In this document: positions 1 to 8,309 of the stretch, in pieces | Position numbering within the stretch: the first letter of the stretch is position 1 | Layout: every line of letters starts with the position of its first letter | From: Terriglobia bacterium | GTDB lineage: Bacteria; Acidobacteriota; Terriglobia; JAIQFV01 | Direction: 5' to 3' | DNA length: 64,000 nucleotides | Assembly: GCA_020073085.1 (NCBI GenBank) | Contig: JAIQFV010000012.1 | Location: forward strand, 1 to 64,000 | The notes under the pieces: generated by a model | The model's database searches: none | The model's input: the letters and a program-made list of their open reading frames with translations, nothing else | What the model was told of the DNA's origin: nothing | Position numbers and translations under genes: made by a program

Positions 1-107
1 CCCTGTCTACGCTTCAACTGCGTCACCTCACGGTGGCCCAGGCAAGACTCGGGGTCAGGATGGTTCGCTACTCCTTTCCTGTGCAGTTCTTTCATCTGCG
101 ACTTCAT
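1..107 (-). CDS. Partial leader-type ORF, possibly linked to a group II intron (cut by window start)
   Basis: Reading leftward from an ATG at 107, the minus strand stays open to base 1. It starts MKSQMKELHRKGVANHPDPE. I recall this opening from short conserved ORFs found just upstream of group II intron reverse transcriptases, but I could not search for it. If that is right, the intron or its remnant lies outside the window to the left. Only 35 codons are visible, so neither the end of the protein nor any intron structure can be judged. A chance ORF is possible. Confidence 0.4.
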   Translation of the reverse strand, partial: MKSQMKELHRKGVANHPDPESCLGHREVTQLKRRQ

Positions 108-497
108 GCCGGTTTATCCCGGCGCTCGGACAGACACCTGTTCTTAAAGAAATTTGAAAATTGCTTAGCTTAGAGAGAGGGTGTCTGTCCCCTTCTGCCA
201 TTTGTTGGTGGATGACCGGGAAGGTGGGGAGGTCATTCCGGCGTCGATGCGAGGAAGCTTGGCGTCAGTTTGCCGAGTGAGAGTCCCCCCAGGGAAAGGC
301 AATGTTTGGGATCATGCGCCGCAGGGATTGCAGCTACGATTCGGTATCGTTCGGAGTTGGGGGAGGCTGAGCGTGAGGGTGTAGCAGGTAGGATAGAGAA
401 GCGGAGGTATGACTTTGGGGTGTGTAAACCCTTGAGCTCTGGTGTTCCACATCGAGACCCAGTGGGACCAGCCACACCCCCGACTGCGTCATCGCCC

Positions 498-713
498 AAC
501 TCCGTAGGAGTGGAATCTTTATAGCCTGAGTCATCTCCCATTTCAGTGGGGTTGAACCCCGTAGGGGTGACATCTGGGGGAGCAAATAACCCGTCCACGC
601 GGCATTGCGTTTACGATTCGGTGTCGGCAGAGCAGATGTCACCCCTACGGGGTTGCACTGCGACGTGGTGGGGGGCTCGGCGTGACTACAGATATGGCAC
701 TCCTACGGAGTTG
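498..713. repeat. Two nested inverted repeats (REP-like hairpins)
   Basis: The 20-mer ccccgtaggggtgacatctg at 557-576 is perfectly inverted at 633-652. Outside it, caactccgtaggagtg at 498-513 is perfectly inverted at 698-713. Each arm contains its own small hairpin with a 5-bp stem around a gta (or tac) loop. The layout, short palindromes in inverted pairs beside a REP-associated transposase remnant, matches REP/REPIN sequences. No convincing gene is seen in 108-794; the ORFs there are low-complexity readings of these repeats. Confidence 0.7.
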
Positions 714-794
714 GGGGACGGTCGCTGTGAGGGGGGGCGTACGTTCGGTGGAAAGAGCAATCTGTCGGTCGGGGGTCGGGAGTTTTTGGGACCT

Positions 795-1035
795 TTCCAT
801 TCTTCGTGTCTGGCCTATATGGATTTGAACATGGTGCGAGCCGGCGTGGTGGCCCATCCGGGGGAATGGTCCGTATGTGGGTACGTGGAAATCCAGCATC
901 CCAAGGCACGGTACGGGATCATCGATTACGAATGCTTGATGGACTAATATTTGTGGGTCAGAGCTAATGTTTGGGGTCGGACCAAGGCAACTGATTGAAA
1001 GGGTTGTCGATGATCGAAAAAAAGGCAATATTTAG
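795..1035 (+). pseudogene. Fragment of a REP-associated tyrosine transposase (RAYT)
   Basis: From 795 the frame reads FHSSCLAYMDLNMVRAGVV and goes on with HPGEWSVCGYVEI. This is the conserved stretch of Y1/IS200-like RAYT proteins that follows the catalytic Tyr region. The frame stops at 947. A second piece in another frame, 988-1035, reads QLIERVVDDRKKGN and looks like the lost C terminus of the same gene. The HUH motif and the catalytic Tyr are missing, so the copy is dead. The palindromes at 498-713 and 1093-1197 flank it, as expected for this family. Confidence 0.7.
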
Positions 1036-1092
1036 GCCTTAGGATCTGTTTTTTGCCCCCGAAATCACTCCCCTGGGAACATGGATCCGAAC

Positions 1093-1197
1093 AAAAGGGG
1101 TCAGGCCGCGACATTCGACAAATTCCTTCTGTTCCATGGCCACGCTCTTTGCCCAGGCAGCAAACGAATTGTCGATTGTCGCGGCCTGACTCCTTTT
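1093..1197. repeat. REPIN-like imperfect inverted repeat
   Basis: The arm at 1093-1124 (aaaaggggtcaggccgcgac followed by attcgacaaatt) is inverted at 1167-1197 with three differences: two substitutions and one extra base. A 42-nt spacer separates the arms. Two divergent palindromic units around a short spacer is the REPIN layout, and the nearby RAYT fragment supports it. The element sits 3' of the PAS gene at 1237-2523 and could also fold in its transcript. Confidence 0.65.
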
Positions 1198-1236
1198 ACC
1201 TCTATGTGACCGCAGTTTAGTCTACTGCCGAAGAAA

Positions 1237-2523
1237 CTATTTCTCTCCAAAAATCCCCCCTTGGAAATCAGCATAGAGCTTCTTCATGCAGTCCGGACAT
1301 ATGCCGTGACTGAATTCCACCTCCGCATGGCTCCTGATATAGCCTTCAATTTGATTCCAATACCCCCGGTCATCTCGTATCTTTTTACACGAGGAACAAA
1401 TCGGAAGCAGGCCGCTCAAGGTCTTGACCTTGGAAAGGGCCTCCTGGAGCTCTGCGATCAGTTTCTCTCGTTCTTGTTCGGCTCTCTTGCGTTCTGTTAC
1501 GTCGTGTGCAATCGCAGAGGCTCCTATTCTGCTTCCGGAGGAATCCCTGATGGGAGAGACAGATAAGGAGACGTTCACCATCGTCCCGTCCTTTCTTCTC
1601 CGAACGGTTTCATAGTGGTCGACCCGTTCCCCCTGCTTGATCCTGTCGAGAATCATGGAAACATCATCGGGAAATCCAGGGGGAATGATAAAAGAGAAGG
1701 GGCGGCCTATTGCTTCTTCTTTGGCATAGCCGTAGAGCCTTTCAGCCCCGGAGTTCCAACTCGTGATGATCCCCTCCAGCGTCTTTCCAATGATGGCATC
1801 ATCAGAGGATTCGACAATGGCGGCCAACCGGGAGGTGGTCTCCGCGGCGCGCTTGCGCTCGGTGATCTCCTGGCTGAGGATTTCATTCGCCTTTTTCACC
1901 TCCTCAAGCAGTTCCAGATTTTCAAACTTCAAAGAGATAGCTGCAGTGATGATTCTGTTTTGCGTGAATGAATAGCGCAGAATCGTGAGGAGATAAACAA
2001 TGATGAGGAAGGCAACGATGTATTCAGGCTCCCCTCCTTCCATCAGGCAACGGATGGCGTAGAACAACATCGCCGGGATGGCCCATGCCGCGGGAGCAAA
2101 TCGACTGGCGGAATGGGATATGGTCGTGGTTGCTGAAAGGCTGGCCAGGACAAGAACAAAAAGGGAAATATATTCCAGGTTATGAACCGGAAAGATGATA
2201 AACGCGGACATGCCCCAGACACATCCGGAAACAAGGGCAAGATACACGTAGAAATTCTTCCACCTCTCTGCGGCGAACGGGCCTTCCTGGACTTTCCGAA
2301 ACTGATAAAAAAGCACCATCCGGCTGACTACAACCACCCCAATCATCAACAGCCAACCCCAAATGTTGGCATGAGGGACAATCCCACGGACGAGATAGGA
2401 GACGACGAGGGCCACAACGAAGGAGGCCACCTGCATCGTGGGCAGATGTCGAAACGTCAGCCGGACTTGTTCCCTCAGGAGATCGTCCTTGAATTTCTTG
2501 CTGACTTTCATTTCCTCAGTCAT
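1237..2523 (-). CDS. Membrane-anchored PAS sensor protein with a C-terminal Cys4 motif
   Basis: This 428-residue protein starts with about 195 hydrophobic residues in several membrane segments. A short coiled coil (about 197-225) follows, then one PAS domain with an S-box-like C-terminal part (about 227-345). The C terminus has two CxxC pairs, C376/C379 and C409/C412, in the form ICSSCKKIRDD and GICPDC. This tail often ends PAS proteins that lack a kinase domain and probably binds a metal. No histidine kinase, GGDEF or EAL domain is present, so the signal must pass to a partner. It is divergent from the sigma-54 activator, which makes that a candidate partner; this is inference. Confidence 0.75.
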   Translation of the reverse strand: MTEEMKVSKKFKDDLLREQVRLTFRHLPTMQVASFVVALVVSYLVRGIVPHANIWGWLLMIGVVVVSRMVLFYQFRKVQEGPFAAERWKNFYVYLALVSGCVWGMSAFIIFPVHNLEYISLFVLVLASLSATTTISHSASRFAPAAWAIPAMLFYAIRCLMEGGEPEYIVAFLIIVYLLTILRYSFTQNRIITAAISLKFENLELLEEVKKANEILSQEITERKRAAETTSRLAAIVESSDDAIIGKTLEGIITSWNSGAERLYGYAKEEAIGRPFSFIIPPGFPDDVSMILDRIKQGERVDHYETVRRRKDGTMVNVSLSVSPIRDSSGSRIGASAIAHDVTERKRAEQEREKLIAELQEALSKVKTLSGLLPICSSCKKIRDDRGYWNQIEGYIRSHAEVEFSHGICPDCMKKLYADFQGGIFGEK

Positions 2524-2651
2524 AAGTGTCTATCCACGAGGCCCAGTCCCGGGCCGGAAGTTGCAGTGCATTAGACTAACCCACCCAGTCAAGTCCGGCG
2601 GCAGAAAATTGGCTTCCGGCGCCGGGGAGCGGTCTGCCGATTTTCAATTGA

Positions 2652-2921
2652 CGGCGTCTTCTCCGCCAGTGTATAAGGCACGAAGGCGAGCGCCTGCAAA
2701 TTACGAATCCATTACGGGAAGTCCTGCTCGAGATCCCCAATCCTATTGCCGATCTCGCAGATTCTGAATTTAAGACGAATGTCTCTCTTAAAATTAAGGA
2801 GGGGCCTTCTTTTCTTATTTATCGATATCCAATGAGACCGGGGGCGGTCCCGGGTCAAGAGAGTCGTCGCCGGGTGAAACTCATGATCGAACTTGTGAGC
2901 ACACGTAAATCCTTAACCTAG
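2652..2921 (+). other. Open frame without a start codon, possible gene remnant
   Basis: From just after a TGA at 2649 to a TAG at 2919-2921 one frame is open for about 90 codons. It reads like protein, for example VSLKIKEGPSFLIYRYPMRP. There is no ATG, GTG or TTG in its first two thirds. I do not recognise the sequence. It may be the 3' end of a decayed gene or chance. The rest of 2524-3008 holds no other gene and no promoter I would defend. Confidence 0.2.
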
Positions 2922-3008
2922 GGACAGTTCGGTTTCGCGCCTGATTTCCTGGTTTCACCGCAGCTCGGGACCAAGGTGGTTCTCCACAAATGGCGCAAGG
3001 AGGGATTC

Positions 3009-4349
3009 ATGAGACAGCCATTAATCTTGGTTGCGTCCAAAGGGACAGCCCTTCGGCAGGAGTTAATCCAGCTCCTCCGCAACTACGACTTCGAGGTGAG
3101 CGCGCCCTCCGAGAGCAAGGGGTTGGTGCAGTCATTCCGGAACAGAACCCTGGATCTTGTGATCATGTTCTCTCCGGAAGGCGAGGGTGTTCCAAAGGCA
3201 GGAGAGAATCGAATGTCCGGATCCCCCGAAAGAGCTCACGTCATCCATCTCATCGCCAATAACCATGAAAGAATCTCAGGAAACAACGGAGCGGTGGATG
3301 ACATTCATCAGTTCAAACAATCACTCCCGGCAGAAGGCCTGCTCCAATCCATCGACCATTGGCTTTCGCGCCTCATTCCCAGAACGAACTTCCCGAACAA
3401 TCAAGCGAGCCATCCCTCCGCCAGCGAGGATTCGCCGATGGTCGGGAACAGTCCCCCCATCCAGGAAATCAAGGGATCCATCCAAAGGACCGCCCTGACC
3501 GACAGCAACGTTTTGATTACCGGTGAAACAGGGACTGGAAAGGAGATGGTCGCGGAACTGATCCACAGAAACAGTCCCAGGCATGGTAAACCGTTGGTCT
3601 GCATTAACTGCGCAGCGCTTCCCGACAGCTTGTTGGAGAGTGAACTCTTCGGCCATGAGCGGGGTGCATTCACCGGGGCTGATTCCTTTCAAGAAGGAAA
3701 GCTTAAGGCGGCCGATGGAGGGACGGTTTTTTTTGACGAGATCGGTGATATGAGTCCGCAGGCGCAGGCGAAAATCCTGAGAGTCATCGAAACGAAACAG
3801 GCGCAGCGGCTGGGAACTCAAGGGAGTTTCCCTCTGGACATCCGAATCATCGCGGCCACGAATCGCGATGTCGACGCCCTGGCAAAGGCCAACGAATTCA
3901 GAAGGGATCTCTATTTCAGGCTGAATGTGGTCAGGCTCGAGCTGCCCCCGCTTCGAGAGCGAAAGGATGACATTCCGCTCTTGTTGAATCATTACATTCG
4001 CGAAATGAATCGTTGTTTTGGGTGTTTGGTCGAAGGTTTTACCCAGGAGGCCTTCGATCTTCTTCTTCACTACGACTGGCCTGGCAACATTCGAGAACTC
4101 AAGAACCTGTTAGAGGCAATTTTTGTGAACCTCCCGCAAGGACGGATTTCTCTAAAAGACTTCCCGGAGCCATTCCGGCGGCACCTGGTCAAGGGCGAGA
4201 ATTGCTCGCAAAGCGAGCGCGACAAATTATTGGCAACCCTCCTCGCAACCAATTGGAACAAAAGCAAGACCGCCCAGGAACTCCACTGGTCGCGGATGAC
4301 CGTTTATCGAAAGATTGCAAAGTACCGCATCCACCGCTCGGCGGCGTAA
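3009..4349 (+). CDS. Sigma-54-dependent transcriptional activator (Fis-type HTH)
   Basis: The protein has 446 residues from ATG 3009, chosen because an AAGGAGGG ribosome site at 2998-3004 precedes it; a longer start at 2976 has no such site. Residues 1-120 resemble a receiver domain, but the strand that normally ends in the phosphorylated Asp reads LDLVIMF. The AAA+ domain has Walker A GETGTGKE (172-179), the sigma-54 contact loop GAFTGA (219-224) and Walker B with D243/E244. The C terminus (about 405-441) is a Fis-type helix-turn-helix. It is the nearest regulator upstream of the eCIS genes and reads toward them, so control of that cluster is plausible but unproven. No convincing -24/-12 promoter was found. 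Confidence 0.9.
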   Translation: MRQPLILVASKGTALRQELIQLLRNYDFEVSAPSESKGLVQSFRNRTLDLVIMFSPEGEGVPKAGENRMSGSPERAHVIHLIANNHERISGNNGAVDDIHQFKQSLPAEGLLQSIDHWLSRLIPRTNFPNNQASHPSASEDSPMVGNSPPIQEIKGSIQRTALTDSNVLITGETGTGKEMVAELIHRNSPRHGKPLVCINCAALPDSLLESELFGHERGAFTGADSFQEGKLKAADGGTVFFDEIGDMSPQAQAKILRVIETKQAQRLGTQGSFPLDIRIIAATNRDVDALAKANEFRRDLYFRLNVVRLELPPLRERKDDIPLLLNHYIREMNRCFGCLVEGFTQEAFDLLLHYDWPGNIRELKNLLEAIFVNLPQGRISLKDFPEPFRRHLVKGENCSQSERDKLLATLLATNWNKSKTAQELHWSRMTVYRKIAKYRIHRSAA

Positions 4350-4809
4350 CGCGGACGGCCAAGCCGAGGCAGTCGCTCAACCGAGGGTGTGACACCGTCG
4401 GATACACGCATGACCCGCAAGAACATTTCCTTCGGATATCCAGGGGCATTCCCAGGACCTGTCACATTACCTACAGAAATGGGACAGTCTGTTACACTCT
4501 TGAATGACACCTCAAATCTCTTGGCAACCTCTCTTATCTGCCTTCATTAAGGTACTCCCTCTAAACGCTGAACGTTTGAATCTGCCTGAATGTCATGCCT
4601 CCAACTCTCCTCGCTAAACATGGAAGGTTGTCACAAGGCCAGGTGACACCACCTGGGCCCTCGGAACCGCCCTCGCCCCGGGCGAAGGAATGAGCCCCCT
4701 TCCTTTCATTCACTTAAAGAAAAAACAAAACGCGTCTCCCGTTGGTAAGGGATTTGCTACGGATTTGCATGCTATTCCAAAGCTCTACACTCTGACTGCC
4801 GAGATCCAA
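4350..4809. other. Intergenic region before the eCIS cluster
   Basis: No gene is supported between the activator and the DUF3467 gene. Two small hairpins are visible: aaacg-ctgaa-cgttt near 4563 and aggtg-acac-cacct near 4641. The stretch is the most likely place for the promoter of the eCIS cluster, but no clear sigma-54 or sigma-70 element can be picked by eye. Confidence 0.4.
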
Positions 4810-5061
4810 ATGGATCGTGAATTCAAGACCGATGACAAGGGCCTGTCCGAGAGACACTACGCCAATTATTTCGAGATTGGGTTCAATGCCTTTGAATTCC
4901 TGTTGGATTTTGGGCAGTTTTATCCCGGAGACGAAAAGGCGCACCGTCAGACGCGGATCATCACAAGCCCGGCTTACGCGAAGAGTTTGTTGGAAACTCT
5001 CAGAGAGTCAATCGACCGGTACGAACAGAGCTTTGGCGTGATCAGTAAGGGTGAAACTTGA
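4810..5061 (+). CDS. DUF3467 family protein
   Basis: The core HYANYFEIGFNAFEFLLDFG, then TRIITSPAYAKSLLETLRES and DRYEQSFG, is typical of DUF3467, a small bacterial family of unknown function. From ATG 4810 the protein has 83 residues, which fits a family of about 100. An in-frame ATG at 4690 would add 40 residues that do not look conserved, and its purine-rich site lies too close to that start. The gene leads the eCIS cluster in the same direction. A role as accessory factor is a guess from position. Confidence 0.75.
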   Translation: MDREFKTDDKGLSERHYANYFEIGFNAFEFLLDFGQFYPGDEKAHRQTRIITSPAYAKSLLETLRESIDRYEQSFGVISKGET

Positions 5062-5157
5062 GCTTTGGCGCGAGTGCAGCGGGCTACACCGGCCCGGATC
5101 TTCTCAGCACCCGCTGCAAAGTGCTTCGATGTGTCGAACCGAGGTCTTTCGAAACCG

Positions 5158-7332
5158 ATGGGTCAGTACACCACTTCCACAGAACACTTGATCGCGGAGC
5201 TTCTCCGCATCGATCTGCTCATCCAGCAAGCCGTGCGGGGAGCGATGCAGGTTTACCAGTCCGACAATGAGTTTCGAGGGCTCTACATCTCAGAGGAGGA
5301 AGTAGATTCCCTGCTGGGTCGACCCCTCGGCGTCCCCGCTTGGATCTCCCAAACGGATTCAACATCACCGGCCCTGGAGCAGGTGACGAGCGAAATTGTC
5401 CGGCGTAAGGCCGAGAGTTCCAGGCAGGGCGTGGTGCTACGGCTCGAGGAGATCCGGCGACTGTTTCAGCTGATCGATTTCGATGTTGAGGCTTTGCTGA
5501 TCTGCCTGGCCCCCGAGTTCGATGCGCGCTATGAGCGCCTCTATGGTTACCTCCAGGACGACGTCACCAAGCGGCGGCCCACCGTGGGACTCCTCCTGAA
5601 CCTGCTGGGTCATTCTGTCGAAGAGAAGTTGGCATGGCGCGAGCGCTTCTCAGTGAACTCGCCGCTGATGAAACATCAGTTGTTGCGCTCGTTTGATGAC
5701 CCTTCCCATCCTCAGCCGACGCAGTTGAGCAGATTTCTCAAGGCGGATGACCGGATTTTAGATTACCTCCTGGGCTCAAACGACCTGGATGTGCGCCTCT
5801 TGCCGGTGGCCCGGCTTACCAATCCTCAGACTCGTCTTGATGATCTCGTCCTGCCCAAGGATTTTAAACAGCATTTGCTTTCACTGGCTGCTGAAGGGAG
5901 AGCCAAGGGCGAAGGGATTCTCTTCCACTTTTTCGGTCCTTCCGGAGTCGGCAAAGGCGCAACAGCCGAGGCGCTGTGCCGTGAGATGGGGGGGCAAGTG
6001 ATTCGCATTGATGTCGAACATCTGCTGTTGACCTCGCAGGAGGATTTCGAATTCACAATTGGCCTGATTGGACGCGAAGCCCGGCTTCAAGACGCTGCCC
6101 TGTACTGGAAGGACATTCACACCCTGTTCCCTGAGGACAGGAGAGCGAGGCGGGATGCGGTCGTCAAGCTACTGGAAAACCACCCCGGTTTGACCTTCCT
6201 GTCCGGGCAGTCCGCGTGGCCACCCGATGACACCTGGCACGGATTTCCTATCGTGCAAGTGGCGTTTGGTCAGCCTGATTTCAGTGATCGCCTGAAACTG
6301 TGGACCCACTCACTCCAAGGGACCGAGGCAGATCTTGGACAGATCGATTTCCACTCGCTTGCAAACAAGTTCCACCTCAGTGGAGGACAGATCAGGAGTG
6401 CAGTAGCCTGCGCGGAAAGCTTTGCTCGCTGGCGGGATCCGGAAACGGTCGGGGTAACCATGCCCGACCTGCTCGCCGCCTGCCGACTGCAATCGAATCC
6501 TGCACTCGCCTTGCTCACTCATAAGGTCACTGCCCGCTTTCGATGGGACGACATCGTCCTGCCTCCCGATCAGATGCAGCAACTGCGGGAGATCTGCGAC
6601 TATGTCAAACACCGCGCCGTGGTGTACGACACTTGGGGCTTCGATCGCAAACTCTCGACAGGCAGCGGGTTGAACGTTCTGTTCTCCGGTCCCCCCGGCA
6701 CCGGAAAAACCATGGCCGCAGAAGTGATCGCGACCGAACTCGGACTCGACCTCTACAAGATCGACCTGTCCCGGGTGGTGAGCAAATACATTGGCGAAAC
6801 GGAAAAGAATCTGGATCGTATCTTCACCGCGGCCGAGAACGCCAATGTCATCCTCTTCTTCGATGAAGCGGATGCGCTCTTTGGTAAACGGTCCGAGGTC
6901 AAGGATTCGCACGACCGGTACGCCAACATCGAGATCGGCTACTTGCTGCAGAAGATGGAGGAGTATGCCGGGGTGGCGATCCTGGCGACCAATCTGCGGC
7001 GGAATCTGGACGAAGCATTTGTGCGCCGGTTGAGGGTCATTGTTGACTTCCCTTTTCCGAACGAAGAATTCCGGCGACGCATCTGGGAAGTGACCTTCCC
7101 CCAGGGAGCTCCCCTCGATCCGGAAGTGGACTTCCGGGCGCTCGCGCGCGATGTCAAGCTCCCGGGAGGAAACATCAAGAATATTGCGCTTACGGCGTCT
7201 TTCCTGGCGGCCGCCGATGGCCCGGTGATCCGGATGCAACATCTCTTGAAGGCGGCGCGGCGCGAGCATCAGAAGTTGGGCCGGACCTGGAATGATGCCG
7301 CATGGACCATCGAGGAATCGATTGTCGCTTAA
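5158..7332 (+). CDS. eCIS AAA+ ATPase (Afp15/Pvc15-like)
   Basis: Counting from ATG 5158 the protein has 724 residues; a TTG at 5065 is an alternative start. The C-terminal AAA+ module is intact: Walker A GPPGTGKT (511-518), Walker B ILFFDEAD with D569/E570, then ILATNLRRNLDEAFVRR with the arginine finger region. An upstream P-loop-like GPSGVGKG (260-267) lacks the Ser/Thr after Lys, and the matching Walker B region has no DE pair, so the first module is degenerate. ATPases of this type occur in nearly all eCIS loci and are thought to help particle assembly. Together with the Pvc16-like gene next door it separates an eCIS from a T6SS, which would carry ClpV. Confidence 0.9.
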   Translation: MGQYTTSTEHLIAELLRIDLLIQQAVRGAMQVYQSDNEFRGLYISEEEVDSLLGRPLGVPAWISQTDSTSPALEQVTSEIVRRKAESSRQGVVLRLEEIRRLFQLIDFDVEALLICLAPEFDARYERLYGYLQDDVTKRRPTVGLLLNLLGHSVEEKLAWRERFSVNSPLMKHQLLRSFDDPSHPQPTQLSRFLKADDRILDYLLGSNDLDVRLLPVARLTNPQTRLDDLVLPKDFKQHLLSLAAEGRAKGEGILFHFFGPSGVGKGATAEALCREMGGQVIRIDVEHLLLTSQEDFEFTIGLIGREARLQDAALYWKDIHTLFPEDRRARRDAVVKLLENHPGLTFLSGQSAWPPDDTWHGFPIVQVAFGQPDFSDRLKLWTHSLQGTEADLGQIDFHSLANKFHLSGGQIRSAVACAESFARWRDPETVGVTMPDLLAACRLQSNPALALLTHKVTARFRWDDIVLPPDQMQQLREICDYVKHRAVVYDTWGFDRKLSTGSGLNVLFSGPPGTGKTMAAEVIATELGLDLYKIDLSRVVSKYIGETEKNLDRIFTAAENANVILFFDEADALFGKRSEVKDSHDRYANIEIGYLLQKMEEYAGVAILATNLRRNLDEAFVRRLRVIVDFPFPNEEFRRRIWEVTFPQGAPLDPEVDFRALARDVKLPGGNIKNIALTASFLAAADGPVIRMQHLLKAARREHQKLGRTWNDAAWTIEESIVA

Positions 7333-7432
7333 GGGCTTGAAGTGAATGGAGCGGAGATCGTTTTCCAGGACCCTTTCGCGGTGACAATCGGTTGAAAGAG
7401 TTTAACCCGAAATTGGAGATATCGACTCGGCC

Positions 7433-8269
7433 ATGATCCGCGACCTGAGCCTGGCATTGCAATCGATCTTGGATGACCCGGGCCTGGCAGCAAGATACCC
7501 GGAGCTGGCGGCAGCGCAGATTACCTTCGACCGCCCCTCGGAGCCTTTCAATCCGGCGCAGACGACGGTCAATCTTTTCCTGTATGACCTCCGGGAGAAT
7601 CTGGAGTTGCGAAGCAACGAACCGGACATCCGAACCATCAATGGTCAAGCGACGATTTCGCGCCCGCCCCTGCGGGTGCAATGCTCGTACCTTGTCACGG
7701 CGTGGGCAGCGAGCGGCACGGATCTGGCCCTTCAGGAGCACCGCTTGCTGAGCCAGGTGCTGACGGTGCTTTCGGCGTACCCGACGATCCCGGGCTCGTT
7801 CTTACAGGGCAGCCTGGTCGGTCAGGAGCCTCCCTTGCCGATGATCGCCATGCAACCGGACGCGATTAAGAACCTGTCTGAGTTCTGGTCCGCCCTGGGC
7901 AGCAGGCTGCGGCCATCGCTCACCGTGACAGTCACGATCGCCTTGGGCGTCTTTACCCTGGAAACCGCCCCTGTGGTGATCACGGGGCTGGTGGGGATGG
8001 AGCAACTGAACCTGTCAGCGACTCATGGAGATCTCTTCCGGATCGGCGGGGTTATCACCAATGCAGCCAACGCACCAGTTGCGAACGCGGCAGTCACGCT
8101 CGTCGAGCTGGGTCTCGCGACAACCACCGACGCCGGGGGCCGATACAGCCTCGGCAGGATCGCGGGGGGCGCCTACACCTTGACCGTTCGATCCGGCGCG
8201 ACAACACGAACGGTCAGCATCACCATCCCGGCGACGGCCGGAAACAACTACAACGTGCAGTTGACATAG
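7433..8269 (+). CDS. eCIS cap / tube-terminating protein (Pvc16, DUF4255) with extra beta-sandwich domain
   Basis: The first 185 residues match the Pvc16/Afp16 family (DUF4255): MIRDLSLALQSILDDPGLA, then FDRPSEPFNPAQTTVNLFLY and a string of conserved turns. Family members cap the end of tube and sheath in contractile particles. Residues about 200-278 form a separate module, GVITNAANAPVANAAVTLVE then TDAGGRYSLGRIAGGAYTLT, which is a carboxypeptidase-regulatory-like (transthyretin-type) beta-sandwich. Such an addition could be exposed at the particle end and serve in anchoring or contact. The gene lies between the ATPase and the sheath. Confidence 0.9.
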   Translation: MIRDLSLALQSILDDPGLAARYPELAAAQITFDRPSEPFNPAQTTVNLFLYDLRENLELRSNEPDIRTINGQATISRPPLRVQCSYLVTAWAASGTDLALQEHRLLSQVLTVLSAYPTIPGSFLQGSLVGQEPPLPMIAMQPDAIKNLSEFWSALGSRLRPSLTVTVTIALGVFTLETAPVVITGLVGMEQLNLSATHGDLFRIGGVITNAANAPVANAAVTLVELGLATTTDAGGRYSLGRIAGGAYTLTVRSGATTRTVSITIPATAGNNYNVQLT

Positions 8270-8309
8270 TCCAGTTTCATCCCTTGCGAGGGGAAAGGAG
8301 AACGCGATC

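Noticed and set aside
4520-4545. Sigma-54 promoter (ttggcaacctctcttatc)
   Set aside because: The -24-like part fits loosely, but the GC of the -12 element is missing.
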